Part shown: one piece after another, positions 1 to 7,982 of the stretch | How the letters are laid out: every line of letters begins with the position of its first letter | Numbering within the stretch: position 1 is the first letter of the stretch | NCBI GenBank assembly: GCA_964528595.1 | Contig: CAZGTM010000019.1 | Coordinates: 1-62,928, forward strand | Length of the DNA: 62,928 nt | Direction of reading: 5' to 3' | From: CAYFKJ01 sp964528595 | Lineage (GTDB): Bacteria; Pseudomonadota; Alphaproteobacteria; UBA2966 | Notes under the pieces: model-generated | What the model was told of the DNA's origin: nothing | Seen by the model: the letters and a program-made list of their open reading frames with translations, nothing else | Database searches by the model: none | Made by a program: the position numbers and the translations under genes

Positions 1-718
1 CCTTGAGAATTGCTTGTTTGTTGGGTGCATCGAATTTGTTCGCCCTGATCAACCTCGCCAAATCATAGATGTCTTGGCGTCTCCTCCTGTTGCGTTTTGA
101 CTGCTGAAGAAACGCACGTGTTTTTTCAGCGATGAGATCGAATAGCGAGTATCCTAGAACGAAATTTCCATGCTCGTCTAATGATAGCACCTGAAGTTCT
201 CCCACGACTTCATTGAGAGAAATTTCGAGCTTTACGACATTAGAAGCGTTGCCGTTTCGTAGCATGTCTTCCTGATGCGAACCTCGCTCCGCAATGCCAA
301 TGTTAATCTGGTATGTTGGAAATTTTGCATCCGGCTTGTTTGGGTTCCTTTTGTTTGACTGCACTTTTAGTTTTAGTCTGGGATATCCAATCTCGCGGGC
401 TACGTCCTCGAAGCTTGCATCCAACCTTTGAAAGGCGGCATTGAACGCTTTTTCGCTAATTTTTGAATCTACGGTAAAGTCCACGTCTGTGGTCTCTCTT
501 GGGCTCTGATAAGCAAGTGCCATCAGGGTTCCGCCCTTCAAGAACAGCTTTTTCCGAAGAGTCGAATTTCGAGAAATTGCGTGGATAGCAACCTCGACGC
601 CTTGGCGACGAAGATACTCGACGGGGTCTCTTCGTGATGCGTCGACCCATTCTGCGAGGTCAATGTCCGCATGTGCCGGCGCGATTTCTTTTTCTAGTTG
701 TTTAGGGATATTTGCCAT
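1..718 (-). CDS. AbiEii-type nucleotidyltransferase toxin (partial, runs off left edge)
   Basis: Toxin half of a type IV (AbiE-like) toxin-antitoxin pair. AbiEii proteins have a nucleotidyltransferase fold and arrest growth unless the partner antitoxin is present. Reading left from the ATG at 718 gives 239 residues before the edge. They include KGGT at 61-64 followed by TTDVDFT at 76-82, the GG...DxD signature of the nucleotidyltransferase superfamily. K163/E165 lie in a KLEIS strand, EK is at 198-199, and RRQDIYDL at 213-220 matches the conserved C-terminal motif of the family. The start overlaps the last 25 bases of the upstream antitoxin frame, as expected for a translationally coupled pair. 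Base composition is visibly more AT-rich than in the genes to the right, which suggests transfer. The C-terminus lies outside the window, so intactness cannot be judged. Confidence 0.85.
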   Translation of the reverse strand, partial: MANIPKQLEKEIAPAHADIDLAEWVDASRRDPVEYLRRQGVEVAIHAISRNSTLRKKLFLKGGTLMALAYQSPRETTDVDFTVDSKISEKAFNAAFQRLDASFEDVAREIGYPRLKLKVQSNKRNPNKPDAKFPTYQINIGIAERGSHQEDMLRNGNASNVVKLEISLNEVVGELQVLSLDEHGNFVLGYSLFDLIAEKTRAFLQQSKRNRRRRQDIYDLARLIRANKFDAPNKQAILK

Positions 719-1584
719 TTTTCCGACCAACTTGGTCGATAGGGTTTTGATGGATCAAGCACACGCGAGCCGCCACGTTGGGCAAGAATCACCCAGTTGT
801 CGATTCGTTTGTCAGCTATTCCAAGCAAATCATCCAAGATGTATCCTGCCCTTACTTTCGCAATTTTGGTTTTGCACGCATCCACACTTATCAGAATGTC
901 TTCCAAATAGTCTTTCGCGTGTTCGCGCCAAACATCGAGCACGTGCGGCATCCCTCCGCAATCCTGCGGGTCCGTGAGCATGTCCAAAAAAGACTGACCG
1001 ATTGTCGCAATCCTGGCGTTCGGCGACCGTAGATTTGTTGTTTCGAACAAGTGCTTGGTTTTGTGCAGCACTACTGCTCTGCCTCGTACTTTGTTGGGTA
1101 GTACATATTGCTCTAGTTGAACAGCGTCGGAAATGGGCATGTCCTCGGAGATACTTTGTGCTTCACCGAGCATTTTTTCCATTGCCCGCCGTTTCCATTC
1201 TGCGGGCGCATACGTCGTTAGATGTAGTGCGCTTGGATGACGGTTAGTCAGGCCCCAATGCTGCATGGCGGAGATACGTGAGATGCAAGCGAACGGATCT
1301 ACATAACAACAAAGCTCTTCAGCTGATTGGTCAGTAGTGTCGATTATCCGGAATACATTCTCAGAAAAATCTCGATCACGATCTAAGTCACGCGCCGCCA
1401 ATGTACGCTTGATGAATTGTGCTACATCATTTTCGTTCGGGTATGGTCGGCGAATTCTGGCCTGAGGATTTGATGCACTTCCTTCGGCAAACGTACTCCA
1501 AAAGGCGACCCATATATCGTATTTGGTGATCACCGGATTTTGGCGAACTAATATTTTATCCAGTGTTTGTCTATATAAGCTCAC
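694..1584 (-). CDS. AbiEi-type antitoxin / autorepressor
   Basis: Cognate antitoxin of the AbiEii toxin just downstream. AbiEi proteins are DNA-binding proteins that repress their own promoter and neutralise the toxin. The core (CYVDPFACISRISAMQHWG, then HLTTYAP) resembles the AbiEi winged-helix and C-terminal antitoxin region. The frame is open back to an ATG at 1650, but I chose the GTG at 1584. It has a GGAAG Shine-Dalgarno eight bases upstream, whereas the 1650 ATG has none. The ATG also lies beside the -35 box and upstream of the -10 box of a good promoter (1629-1657). The product is about 296 residues. The gene overlaps the toxin start by 25 bases. AT-rich composition and position at the edge of a core region suggest horizontal acquisition. 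Confidence 0.72.
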   Translation of the reverse strand: MSLYRQTLDKILVRQNPVITKYDIWVAFWSTFAEGSASNPQARIRRPYPNENDVAQFIKRTLAARDLDRDRDFSENVFRIIDTTDQSAEELCCYVDPFACISRISAMQHWGLTNRHPSALHLTTYAPAEWKRRAMEKMLGEAQSISEDMPISDAVQLEQYVLPNKVRGRAVVLHKTKHLFETTNLRSPNARIATIGQSFLDMLTDPQDCGGMPHVLDVWREHAKDYLEDILISVDACKTKIAKVRAGYILDDLLGIADKRIDNWVILAQRGGSRVLDPSKPYRPSWSEKWQISLNN

Positions 1585-1600
1585 TAAATCAGCTTCCGAG

Positions 1601-1645
1601 GCACTATACGATATGTTGTCCTTAGGACAACATATCGTATAGTGC
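1601..1645. promoter_or_regulatory. Perfect 45-bp palindrome over the abiE -10 region (operator 1)
   Basis: Two 22-base arms (1601-1622 and 1624-1645) are exact reverse complements around one central base. The core reads GTCCT-t-AGGAC. The palindrome covers the -10 box and likely transcription start of the antitoxin gene, so a bound repressor would block transcription. AbiEi antitoxins are known to autorepress through inverted repeats in their promoter. Confidence 0.85.
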
Positions 1646-1657
1646 TTCATATGTCAA
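1629..1657 (-). promoter_or_regulatory. Sigma-70-type promoter of the abiE operon
   Basis: On the minus strand TTGACA (1652-1657) is followed by a 17-base spacer and TATGTT (1629-1634). This is a near-consensus housekeeping promoter. Its -10 box sits inside palindrome 1, and palindrome 2 lies 28 bases upstream of the -35 box. Its position rules out the ATG at 1650 as the translation start. Confidence 0.75.
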
Positions 1658-1684
1658 TAGGTTTGTTTTTTTGGAGGTTGACAT

Positions 1685-1733
1685 TCTCCATCATCTACAT
1701 TACGTCCTGAGGACGTAATGTAGATGATGGAGA
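1685..1733. promoter_or_regulatory. Perfect 49-bp palindrome upstream of abiE promoter (operator 2)
   Basis: Arms 1685-1708 and 1710-1733 (24 bases each) are exact reverse complements around a single g. The core GTCCT-g-AGGAC is the same as in palindrome 1, while the outer arms differ. The centres are 86 bases apart, close to eight helical turns, which would suit cooperative binding of a repressor (inference). Confidence 0.82.
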
Positions 1734-1800
1734 TCGGTGCCAAAAATTCATGGCGTATATTCGTCATAATGATATTTGCAGTTTTGACAGCGCCGCTACC

Positions 1801-3438
1801 TTACCCCACCCGCACGCTATCCCTCAGCTTGAATTTCTGAATTTTCCCCGTCGAGGTCTTGGGCAGGTCGCCGAAGACGATGTGGCGGGGGCATTTGTAG
1901 TGGGCGAGGTTGTCGCGGCAGTAGGCGATGATGTCCGCCTCGCTCGGGGCCTCGACGCCGGCTTTGAGCTCGATGAAGGCGCAGGGTGTTTCGCCCCATT
2001 TGTCGTCCGGTTTGGCGACCACGGCGACGGCGTCGACGGCGGGGTGGCCGTAGAGCGTGTCCTCGACCTCGATGGAGGAGATGTTTTCGCCGCCCGAAAT
2101 GATGATGTCCTTGGAGCGGTCGCGGAGTTGTAGGTAGCCGTCGGGCTGGATGACGCCGAGATCGCCCGAGTGAAACCAGCCGCCGCCGAGCTCCTGTTCG
2201 GTGGCCTGCGGGTTCTTGAGGTAGCCCTTCATGACGATGTTGCCCTGGAACATCACCTCGCCCATGGTCTCGCCGTCGTGGGGCACGGGCTCCATAGTTT
2301 CGGGGTCCATCACCGTCAGGCCCTGCAGGACGTGATAGCGCACGCCCTGGCGGGACTTGAGCTGGGCCTGTTCCTCGTCGGAGCGTTCGTTCCATTCGTC
2401 GTGCCAGGCGCAGACCACTGCGGGGCCGTAGGTTTCGGTCAGGCCGTAGACGTGCGTGACGTCGAAACCTTCCCGCTTCATGCCGGCCAGCACGGCGGCG
2501 GGCGGCGGGGCGGCGGCGGTCATGACGTGGACATCGTGGTCGAAGGGGCGTTTCTCTTCCTCCGTGGCGTTGACGACGAACGACAGCACGATGGGCGCGC
2601 CGCAGAAGTGCGTCACCTTGTGTTCGGCGATGGCGGCGTAGATGTTGGCGGCGTTGACCTTGCGGCAGCAGACGCTGACCCCGGCCAGGGCCGCCAGCGT
2701 CCAGGAGAAGCACCAGCCGTTGCAATGGAACATCGGCAGGGTCCAGAGGTAGACCGGATGGTGCGGCATGCTCCACGACACCACGTTGCCCATGGCGTTG
2801 AGGTAGGCGCCGCGGTGGTGGTAGACGACGCCCTTGGGGTTGCCGGTGGTGCCGGAGGTGTAGTTCAAGCTGATGGCCTGCCATTCGTCAGCCGGCAGGG
2901 TCCAGGGATAATCCTCGTCGCCTTCGGCGAGGAACGCTTCGTAATCCATTTCGCCCAGCAGCTTGCCGCTGTCGGCGGTGTGCTCGGCCATCGGATCGTC
3001 GATATCGATGACGATGGGCTTGGCGTCGCATAGTTGCAGCGCCTTTTCGACAGTCGGGGAGAATTCCGTGTCGGTGATCAGCACCTTGGCCTCGCCGTGA
3101 TCGAGGATGAAGGCGATGTTTTCGGCATCGAGCCGCACGTTGAGGGTATTGAGCACCGCACCCGTCACCGGCACGCCGAAATGACATTCGAAGGTTTCTG
3201 GCGTATTGGCGCCCATCACCGCGACGGTGTCGCCCAACCCGATGCCGCGCTTGGTCAAGGCCGAGGCCAGCCGGCGGGCGCGGGCATAGCTTTCGGCCCA
3301 GGTGCGGCGCAAATCGCCGTGAATGACAGCGGGCGCGTCCGGGTGGACGGCGGCGGCTCGTTCGATGAACGTCAGGGGGGAGAGTTGCTGATAGTTGGCC
3401 GCGGACTGGTCCAGTCCGGTGTCGTAGATAGACGGCAT
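1801..3438 (-). CDS. AMP-forming acyl-CoA synthetase (medium-chain/DmdB-like)
   Basis: Activates a carboxylic acid to its CoA thioester through an acyl-adenylate. The P-loop-like AMP-binding motif YTSGTTGNPKG is at residues 193-203, a LTETYGP motif lies in the middle, and the C-terminal domain ends with GKIQKFKLRD carrying the catalytic lysine. The 545-residue length fits medium-chain acyl-CoA or methylmercaptopropionate-CoA ligases. The exact substrate cannot be read from sequence. The frame extends 29 codons upstream, but the ATG at 3438 has a GGAG ribosome site seven bases away and begins with the conserved MPSIYDTGL. It is followed on the same strand by no gene until the AbiE segment, so it marks the edge of the core region. 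Confidence 0.85.
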   Translation of the reverse strand: MPSIYDTGLDQSAANYQQLSPLTFIERAAAVHPDAPAVIHGDLRRTWAESYARARRLASALTKRGIGLGDTVAVMGANTPETFECHFGVPVTGAVLNTLNVRLDAENIAFILDHGEAKVLITDTEFSPTVEKALQLCDAKPIVIDIDDPMAEHTADSGKLLGEMDYEAFLAEGDEDYPWTLPADEWQAISLNYTSGTTGNPKGVVYHHRGAYLNAMGNVVSWSMPHHPVYLWTLPMFHCNGWCFSWTLAALAGVSVCCRKVNAANIYAAIAEHKVTHFCGAPIVLSFVVNATEEEKRPFDHDVHVMTAAAPPPAAVLAGMKREGFDVTHVYGLTETYGPAVVCAWHDEWNERSDEEQAQLKSRQGVRYHVLQGLTVMDPETMEPVPHDGETMGEVMFQGNIVMKGYLKNPQATEQELGGGWFHSGDLGVIQPDGYLQLRDRSKDIIISGGENISSIEVEDTLYGHPAVDAVAVVAKPDDKWGETPCAFIELKAGVEAPSEADIIAYCRDNLAHYKCPRHIVFGDLPKTSTGKIQKFKLRDSVRVG

Positions 3439-3538
3439 TGCCTGCTCCTGCGCGTGGTCGGCGTGAGGTCGCTCCTCCTCCCCCGAGGAAGAGGCGAAAA
3501 TAGTCGTCTCCGCCGCCCGGTTCAAGCGCCCATGTTTT

Positions 3539-4294
3539 TCAACCCATCAAGGCGCTGATGCCGTCCCAGGAAAGCTTGAGGCCGGCGATGGACAGCAGGC
3601 CGTAGCAGGTCTCGTAAAACACCACGGGCGAGATCTTGTCGCGCAGCCGAATGCCTAGGATGACCCCAATGGGCGCCAGCGGCATCAACACCAGCGAGGT
3701 CGCCAAATTGCCCGGCGCCAGCTGTCCCAACCACCAGTAGGGCAGCAGCTTGGCGTAGTTGACGGCGGTGAAGAAAATGACGGTGGTGCCGACGAACAGC
3801 GCCCGGTCGAGGCGCTGGGGGATGAGGTAGACCGACAACGGCGGCCCGCCGGCATGCGCCACGAAACTGGTGAAGCCCGCGACCGTGGCCCAGAAACCGC
3901 CCTTGACGGCGCTGCGGCCCGCAGGCTCCTTCGCACGTCGGCCGATCCAGTGATCGGCGGCGAAGCTCAGCGCGATACCGCCGATGATCAGCCGGATGGT
4001 GCTTTCGTCCATGACATCGAAGGTCAGCATGCCGATGACGATGCCGACCCCGGCGGCGGGCACGATGATCTTCATGTTGGCCGGATCCCACTGGCGGCGG
4101 TAGGACCAGACGCCCACCAGGTCCATCAGGCAAAGGATCGGCAGCATGATGCCCGCCGCCTGCACCGGCGAAACCACCAACGCCATCGACGGCACAGCCA
4201 GGATGCCGAGGCCCGAACCGAAGCCGCCTTTGGAGATGCCGACGACCAGCACGGCGGGCACGGCGATCAGGTAGAACAGCGGGATATCGATCAT
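3539..4294 (-). CDS. TSUP-family membrane permease (sulfite exporter TauE/SafE-like)
   Basis: Integral inner-membrane protein of about 251 residues with repeated hydrophobic segments and the family's glycine-rich first helix (GISKGGFGSGLG). A second half-repeat begins around the segment AHAGGPPLSVYLI. TSUP proteins carry organosulfur or other small organic anions; the substrate here is unknown. I chose the ATG at 4294, directly before the first helix. The longer frame to 4369 would add a polar leader reaching into the promoter region of the divergent GNAT gene. It lies about 100 bases downstream of nothing and upstream of the acyl-CoA ligase on the same strand, so the two may be cotranscribed. 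If the ligase is DmdB-like, a sulfur-compound link is possible, but this is only inference. Confidence 0.85.
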   Translation of the reverse strand: MIDIPLFYLIAVPAVLVVGISKGGFGSGLGILAVPSMALVVSPVQAAGIMLPILCLMDLVGVWSYRRQWDPANMKIIVPAAGVGIVIGMLTFDVMDESTIRLIIGGIALSFAADHWIGRRAKEPAGRSAVKGGFWATVAGFTSFVAHAGGPPLSVYLIPQRLDRALFVGTTVIFFTAVNYAKLLPYWWLGQLAPGNLATSLVLMPLAPIGVILGIRLRDKISPVVFYETCYGLLSIAGLKLSWDGISALMG

Positions 4295-4377
4295 GCGGTA
4301 TGGGCGCTCGCGGCGGGTTGGGCTAAAGTCCGGGTGATTGAATACAGGTCCGCCCCCAAACACAAGCATCCCCCGCC

Positions 4378-4863
4378 ATGGCAGTAAATTCGGCCAATTT
4401 GGAAATCCGCCCGGCTCGCCATCAGGAGGCGGAGGCGATCACAAAGCTGGTGCTCGCCTCGAAAGCTCATTGGGGCTATGACGACGCGTTCATGGAAATG
4501 GCGCGGCCCGAATTGACGGTGACGCCGCAATGGCTGGAGGCGGTCCCGACCTGGGTGGCCGAGGCGGACGCTGAACTTCTCGGCATGTTCGGCCTCGGCG
4601 TCGACGGGGAAAAGGCCGATGTGGAACACTTCTTCGTGGCGCCGTCAGCCATCGGCAGCGGTGTCGGGCGACTGCTCTGGGACCGCCTGGTGGCGGAGGC
4701 CGAAAAGACGACGGCCAGCCACATCATGATCGACGCCGATCCCAACGCCGAAGGCTTCTACCTGGCGATGGGGGCGCGGCGAATCGGCGCAGTTCCTTCC
4801 GCCACGGTGCCTGGGCGGTTGCTGCCGCTGCTGAGATATGATTTTGTCAGCGCTCGGGCATAA
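4378..4863 (+). CDS. GNAT-family N-acetyltransferase
   Basis: A 161-residue protein with the GNAT fold. The acetyl-CoA-binding motif A reads VEHFFVAPSAIGSGVGRLLWDRL, with the usual basic Q/R-x-x-G-x-G/A replaced by IGSGVG, followed by an acidic strand (HIMIDADPNA) and EGFYLAMGARRIG typical of motif B. The acceptor substrate is unknown. It is divergent from the TSUP permease with 83 bases between the starts, and lies 60 bases upstream of prpE on the same strand, so it may share a transcript with it. Nothing in the sequence indicates a specific target. Confidence 0.8.
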   Translation: MAVNSANLEIRPARHQEAEAITKLVLASKAHWGYDDAFMEMARPELTVTPQWLEAVPTWVAEADAELLGMFGLGVDGEKADVEHFFVAPSAIGSGVGRLLWDRLVAEAEKTTASHIMIDADPNAEGFYLAMGARRIGAVPSATVPGRLLPLLRYDFVSARA

Positions 4864-4923
4864 TGTTTTTATTGAGACGTTTGATTTATCGATTTTCGCA
4901 ATTGACGAAACGCAGGGAGACTT

Positions 4924-6843
4924 ATGATGAGCCGGTATGACGAAGTCTACGGCGCCTGGCAGGCCGATCCGGAGGGGTTCTGGGCCGAGGCGGCCGAAGA
5001 CGTGCGCTGGATCAAGAAGTGGGACACGGTCCTCGATAATCCCAAGGAGAACTTCTACACCTGGTTCGAGGGCGGGGAGATGAACACCTGCTTCAACGCC
5101 GTCGACCGCCACATCGAGGAAGGCCGCGGCGACCAGCTGGCGCTGATCTACGACAGCCCCATTACCGGCAAGCAGAAGAAATTCACCTACTCGGAGCTCA
5201 AGGCCAAGGTCGCCAAATTCGCCGGCGTGCTGCGCGGCCTCGGCGTCGAAAAAGGCGACCGCGTCATCATCTACATGCCGATGGTGCCGCAGGCCGTGAT
5301 CGCCATCCTGGCGACCAGCCGCATCGGCGCCGTGCATTCGGTCGTGTTCGGCGGCTTCGCTTCTGCCGAACTGGCGACCCGTATCGAGGACGCCAAGCCC
5401 AAGGTCATGGTGTCCGGCAGTTGCGGTATCGAACCGGGCCGCATCGTCGAATACAAACCGTTGCTGGACGCCGCCATCGACATGTCCGAGCACAAGCCGG
5501 AAAAGGTGGTCATGCTGCAGCGCGAACAGGCCGAGGCCACCATGATCGAAGGCCGCGACATCGACTGGAAGGACGCCATGGACGGCGCCGAACCGGTCGA
5601 GGAATGCGTGCCCGTCAAGGCAACAGACCCGCTCTACATCCTCTATACCTCCGGCACGACGGGCGAGCCCAAGGGCGTGGTGCACGACAACGGCGGCCAC
5701 CTGGTGGCGCTGAGGTGGACGATGTCGAACATCTACGGCGTCGAACCGGGCGAGGTCTATTGGGCGGCCTCCGATCTCGGTTGGGCCGTCGGCCATAGCT
5801 ACATCGTCTATGCGCCGCTGTTCCAGGGCTGCACCACCATCCTGTTCGAAGGCAAACCGGTGGGCACGCCCGATGCCGGCGTGTTCTGGCGCATCATTTC
5901 CGAACACAAGGTCAAGGTGCTTTTCACCGCGCCCACCGCCTTCCGGGCCATCAAGAAGGAAGACCCCAAGGGCGAGTTCATCGGCAAGTACGATCTCTCC
6001 AACTTCGAAACCCTGTTCCTGGCCGGCGAGCGCGCCGATCCCGACACCCTGAAATGGGCCGAGGACATGCTGGGCGTGCCGGTGGTCGACCACTGGTGGC
6101 AGACCGAAACGTCGTGGCCCATCGCCACGAACTTCGTCGGTCTCGGCCTGTTGCCGATCAAGCACGGCTCGCCGACCAAGGCCGTGCCGGGCTACGACGT
6201 GCAGATCGTCGATGAAAACGCCAATGAGGTGCCGGACGGCGACAGCGGCGCCATCGTCGTCAAGCTGCCGCTGCCGCCGGGCTGCCTGCCCACGCTGTGG
6301 CAGAAGGACCAGCGCTACGTCGAAAGCTACCTCACCGAGTTCCCCGGCTATTACCAGACCGGCGATGCAGGCTACAAGGACGAGGACGGTTACCTCTACA
6401 TCATGAGCCGCACCGACGACATCATCAACGTCGCCGGCCACCGCCTGTCGACGGGTCAGATGGAGGAAATCCTCTCAGCCCACCGCGACGTGGCGGAATG
6501 CGCCGTGATCGGCGTGGCCGACCAGCTCAAGGGCCAGCTGCCGGTGGGTTTCGTGGTGCTGAAATCGGGCGTCAACCGGCCGGAGGAGGAAATACCGGCC
6601 GAACTGGCCAAGATGGTACGCGACACCATCGGCCCCGTGGCGGCCTACAAGCTGACGATGATCGTCGAGCGGTTGCCCAAGACGCGCTCGGGCAAGATCC
6701 TGCGCGGCACCATGCGGCGCATCGCCGATTGCGTGGACTACAAGATGCCGGCGACGATCGACGACCCGGCCATCCTCGGCGAAATCACCGAAGCGCTGAA
6801 AAAGACTGGCTACGCCGCCACCTCGGTGGTGCCGGAGCCTTAG
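4924..6843 (+). CDS. prpE: Propionyl-CoA synthetase
   Basis: Converts propionate, ATP and CoA to propionyl-CoA. The 639-residue protein has the acetyl-CoA-synthetase N-terminal domain (YGAWQADPEGFWAEAA), then the PrpE-typical segment SGSCGIEPGRIVEYKPLLD, the AMP motif YTSGTTGEPKG around residues 240-251, and the C-terminal LPKTRSGKILRGTMRR. K591 in that last motif is the acetylatable catalytic lysine. An ATGATG pair opens the gene; a GGGAG site is five bases before the first ATG. No propionate-catabolism genes are adjacent, so the context does not add to the assignment. A repeat with hairpins follows and may end the transcript. Confidence 0.93.
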   Translation: MMSRYDEVYGAWQADPEGFWAEAAEDVRWIKKWDTVLDNPKENFYTWFEGGEMNTCFNAVDRHIEEGRGDQLALIYDSPITGKQKKFTYSELKAKVAKFAGVLRGLGVEKGDRVIIYMPMVPQAVIAILATSRIGAVHSVVFGGFASAELATRIEDAKPKVMVSGSCGIEPGRIVEYKPLLDAAIDMSEHKPEKVVMLQREQAEATMIEGRDIDWKDAMDGAEPVEECVPVKATDPLYILYTSGTTGEPKGVVHDNGGHLVALRWTMSNIYGVEPGEVYWAASDLGWAVGHSYIVYAPLFQGCTTILFEGKPVGTPDAGVFWRIISEHKVKVLFTAPTAFRAIKKEDPKGEFIGKYDLSNFETLFLAGERADPDTLKWAEDMLGVPVVDHWWQTETSWPIATNFVGLGLLPIKHGSPTKAVPGYDVQIVDENANEVPDGDSGAIVVKLPLPPGCLPTLWQKDQRYVESYLTEFPGYYQTGDAGYKDEDGYLYIMSRTDDIINVAGHRLSTGQMEEILSAHRDVAECAVIGVADQLKGQLPVGFVVLKSGVNRPEEEIPAELAKMVRDTIGPVAAYKLTMIVERLPKTRSGKILRGTMRRIADCVDYKMPATIDDPAILGEITEALKKTGYAATSVVPEP

Positions 6844-6870
6844 GGAGCGTCGCCGTCTTCTCACCCCCCC

Positions 6871-6995
6871 CGTCATTCCGGACAAGGCCGAAGGCCGCGA
6901 TCCGGAATCTAGGTTTTCTTTGTTTCTGGAGCCGTCGAATTTCGACAAGGAAATAGAGAAAACAAACTGGACCCCGGATCAAGTCCGGGGTGACG
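6871..6995. repeat. REP-like composite element (paired hairpins with CGTCA/TGACG ends)
   Basis: The element begins CGTCATTCCGGA and ends TCCGGGGTGACG, so its ends are inverted. Each half can fold; the right half forms CCCCGGA/TCCGGGG (6972-6990) with a five-base loop. Paired units of this type, usually intergenic, are widespread in proteobacterial genomes. Here it lies between prpE and the leftward trcR-like gene and could end both transcripts. A related element is at 46024-46109. Confidence 0.7.
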
Positions 6996-7021
6996 CAGAG
7001 GAGGGCGGTTAGTCCCCGCTC

Positions 7022-7816
7022 CTAAATCCCGCCGGGCGTTTCGTCTTCGCTGGTTTTTTCCGGCTCGGGTGAGGCGCCGAAGACGTCTTCGGCGGTCAGG
7101 GCCGGCGTCTCCTCGTAGGAGCCGGGGTCTTGCACCTCGGCCTGTTCCTCTTCCGCTTTCGGCGCGTCGCGTTCGGCGCGCGGGATCAGGTGGGCGAAGG
7201 GCGATTCCATATCGGTGGCGGGCTTGGCCTCGCGCTGCTTCGGCGGCAGGCCCTGCTTGGCGCGTTCCTTGTCCTCGCGCTTTTCCTTGGCGGCCTGGCG
7301 GCGCCGCGCCTTGGTCACGGCCTCGTCCAGTTCAGCCTGCGCGCACATGCCGAGCGTCACCGGATCATTGGGTTTGATGTTGGAGATGTTCCAGTGCGTG
7401 CGTTCGCGCACCGAGGTGATGGTCGGCTTGGTCGTGCCGACCAGACGGCCGATCTGCGCGTCCGACAGTTCCGGGTGGTAACGCAGCAGCCACATGATGG
7501 CCGCCGGGCGCTCCTGGCGCTTGGTGACGGGGGTGTATTTCGGTCCCTTGGTGCGGGTGCGCGGCTTCGGCACGTCGGTTTCGGCCAGCGTCAGGCTGGT
7601 CGAGGGATCGGCGGCGCAGCGCTCCAGTTCTTCGTGGGTCAGTTGGCCGTTGGTCGTGGGATCGACGCCCTGGATGCCGATGGCAACTTCTTCGTCGGCG
7701 ATACCCTTCACCTCCAGCGGGTGCAATCCGCAGAATTCGCCGATCTGATCGAATGTCAGAACGGTATTTTCAACCAGCCACACGGCGGTGGCCTTGGGCA
7801 TCAATGGCAACGGCAT
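7022..7816 (-). CDS. TrcR-type cell-cycle transcriptional regulator (DUF1013)
   Basis: Alphaproteobacterial DUF1013 protein, annotated in many genomes as the cell-cycle regulator TrcR. The first 170 residues are conserved: MPLPLMPKATAVWLVENT, a helix-turn-helix-like TFDQIGEFCGLHPLEV, then a second HTH-like stretch LSDAQIGRLVGTTKPTITSV. The C-terminal 100 residues are charged and low complexity (basic, then acidic), probably disordered. The ATG at 7816 has AAGGAG seven bases upstream; the frame is open 14 codons further but without a ribosome site. The gene stands alone between the prpE-side repeat and a terminator hairpin at 7905-7927. The family assignment is confident; the regulon is unknown. 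Confidence 0.83.
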   Translation of the reverse strand: MPLPLMPKATAVWLVENTVLTFDQIGEFCGLHPLEVKGIADEEVAIGIQGVDPTTNGQLTHEELERCAADPSTSLTLAETDVPKPRTRTKGPKYTPVTKRQERPAAIMWLLRYHPELSDAQIGRLVGTTKPTITSVRERTHWNISNIKPNDPVTLGMCAQAELDEAVTKARRRQAAKEKREDKERAKQGLPPKQREAKPATDMESPFAHLIPRAERDAPKAEEEQAEVQDPGSYEETPALTAEDVFGASPEPEKTSEDETPGGI

Positions 7817-7897
7817 AAGTTTTCTCCTTGCGCGGGCGGAACCCCGCGGCTGGTTCAAGGACCGGGTTCAAATGAACGAACCAATTTGGTTTCTTGG

Positions 7898-7927
7898 AAA
7901 AGCCGATGCGGCATTACCAGCCGCATC
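7898..7927 (-). terminator. Hairpin terminator after the quinone oxidoreductase gene
   Basis: GATGCGGC (7905-7912) pairs perfectly with GCCGCATC (7920-7927) over a seven-base loop. On the minus strand it is followed by a short CTTTTCC run. It sits 56 bases downstream of the leftward oxidoreductase gene and upstream of the trcR-like start. Confidence 0.5.
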
Positions 7928-7982
7928 CTGTGGGGGCATATAATCAATTTTCACGCCGAGGTCAAAGGTTCTGGCCGCGCCG

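Noticed and set aside
1601..1645. First AbiE palindrome as a transcription terminator
   Set aside because: No U tract on either strand, and it overlaps the -10 box of a promoter, so an operator is the better reading.
4645..6441. Long open frames on the strand opposite prpE, metY, ABC exporter and ftsH
   Set aside because: They mirror real genes in a GC-rich genome, have low-complexity His/Val/Asp- or Arg-rich translations and no ribosome sites.
6871..6995. CRISPR repeats
   Set aside because: Only two inverted units and no regular spacers; it is a REP-like element. No array was seen anywhere in the window.
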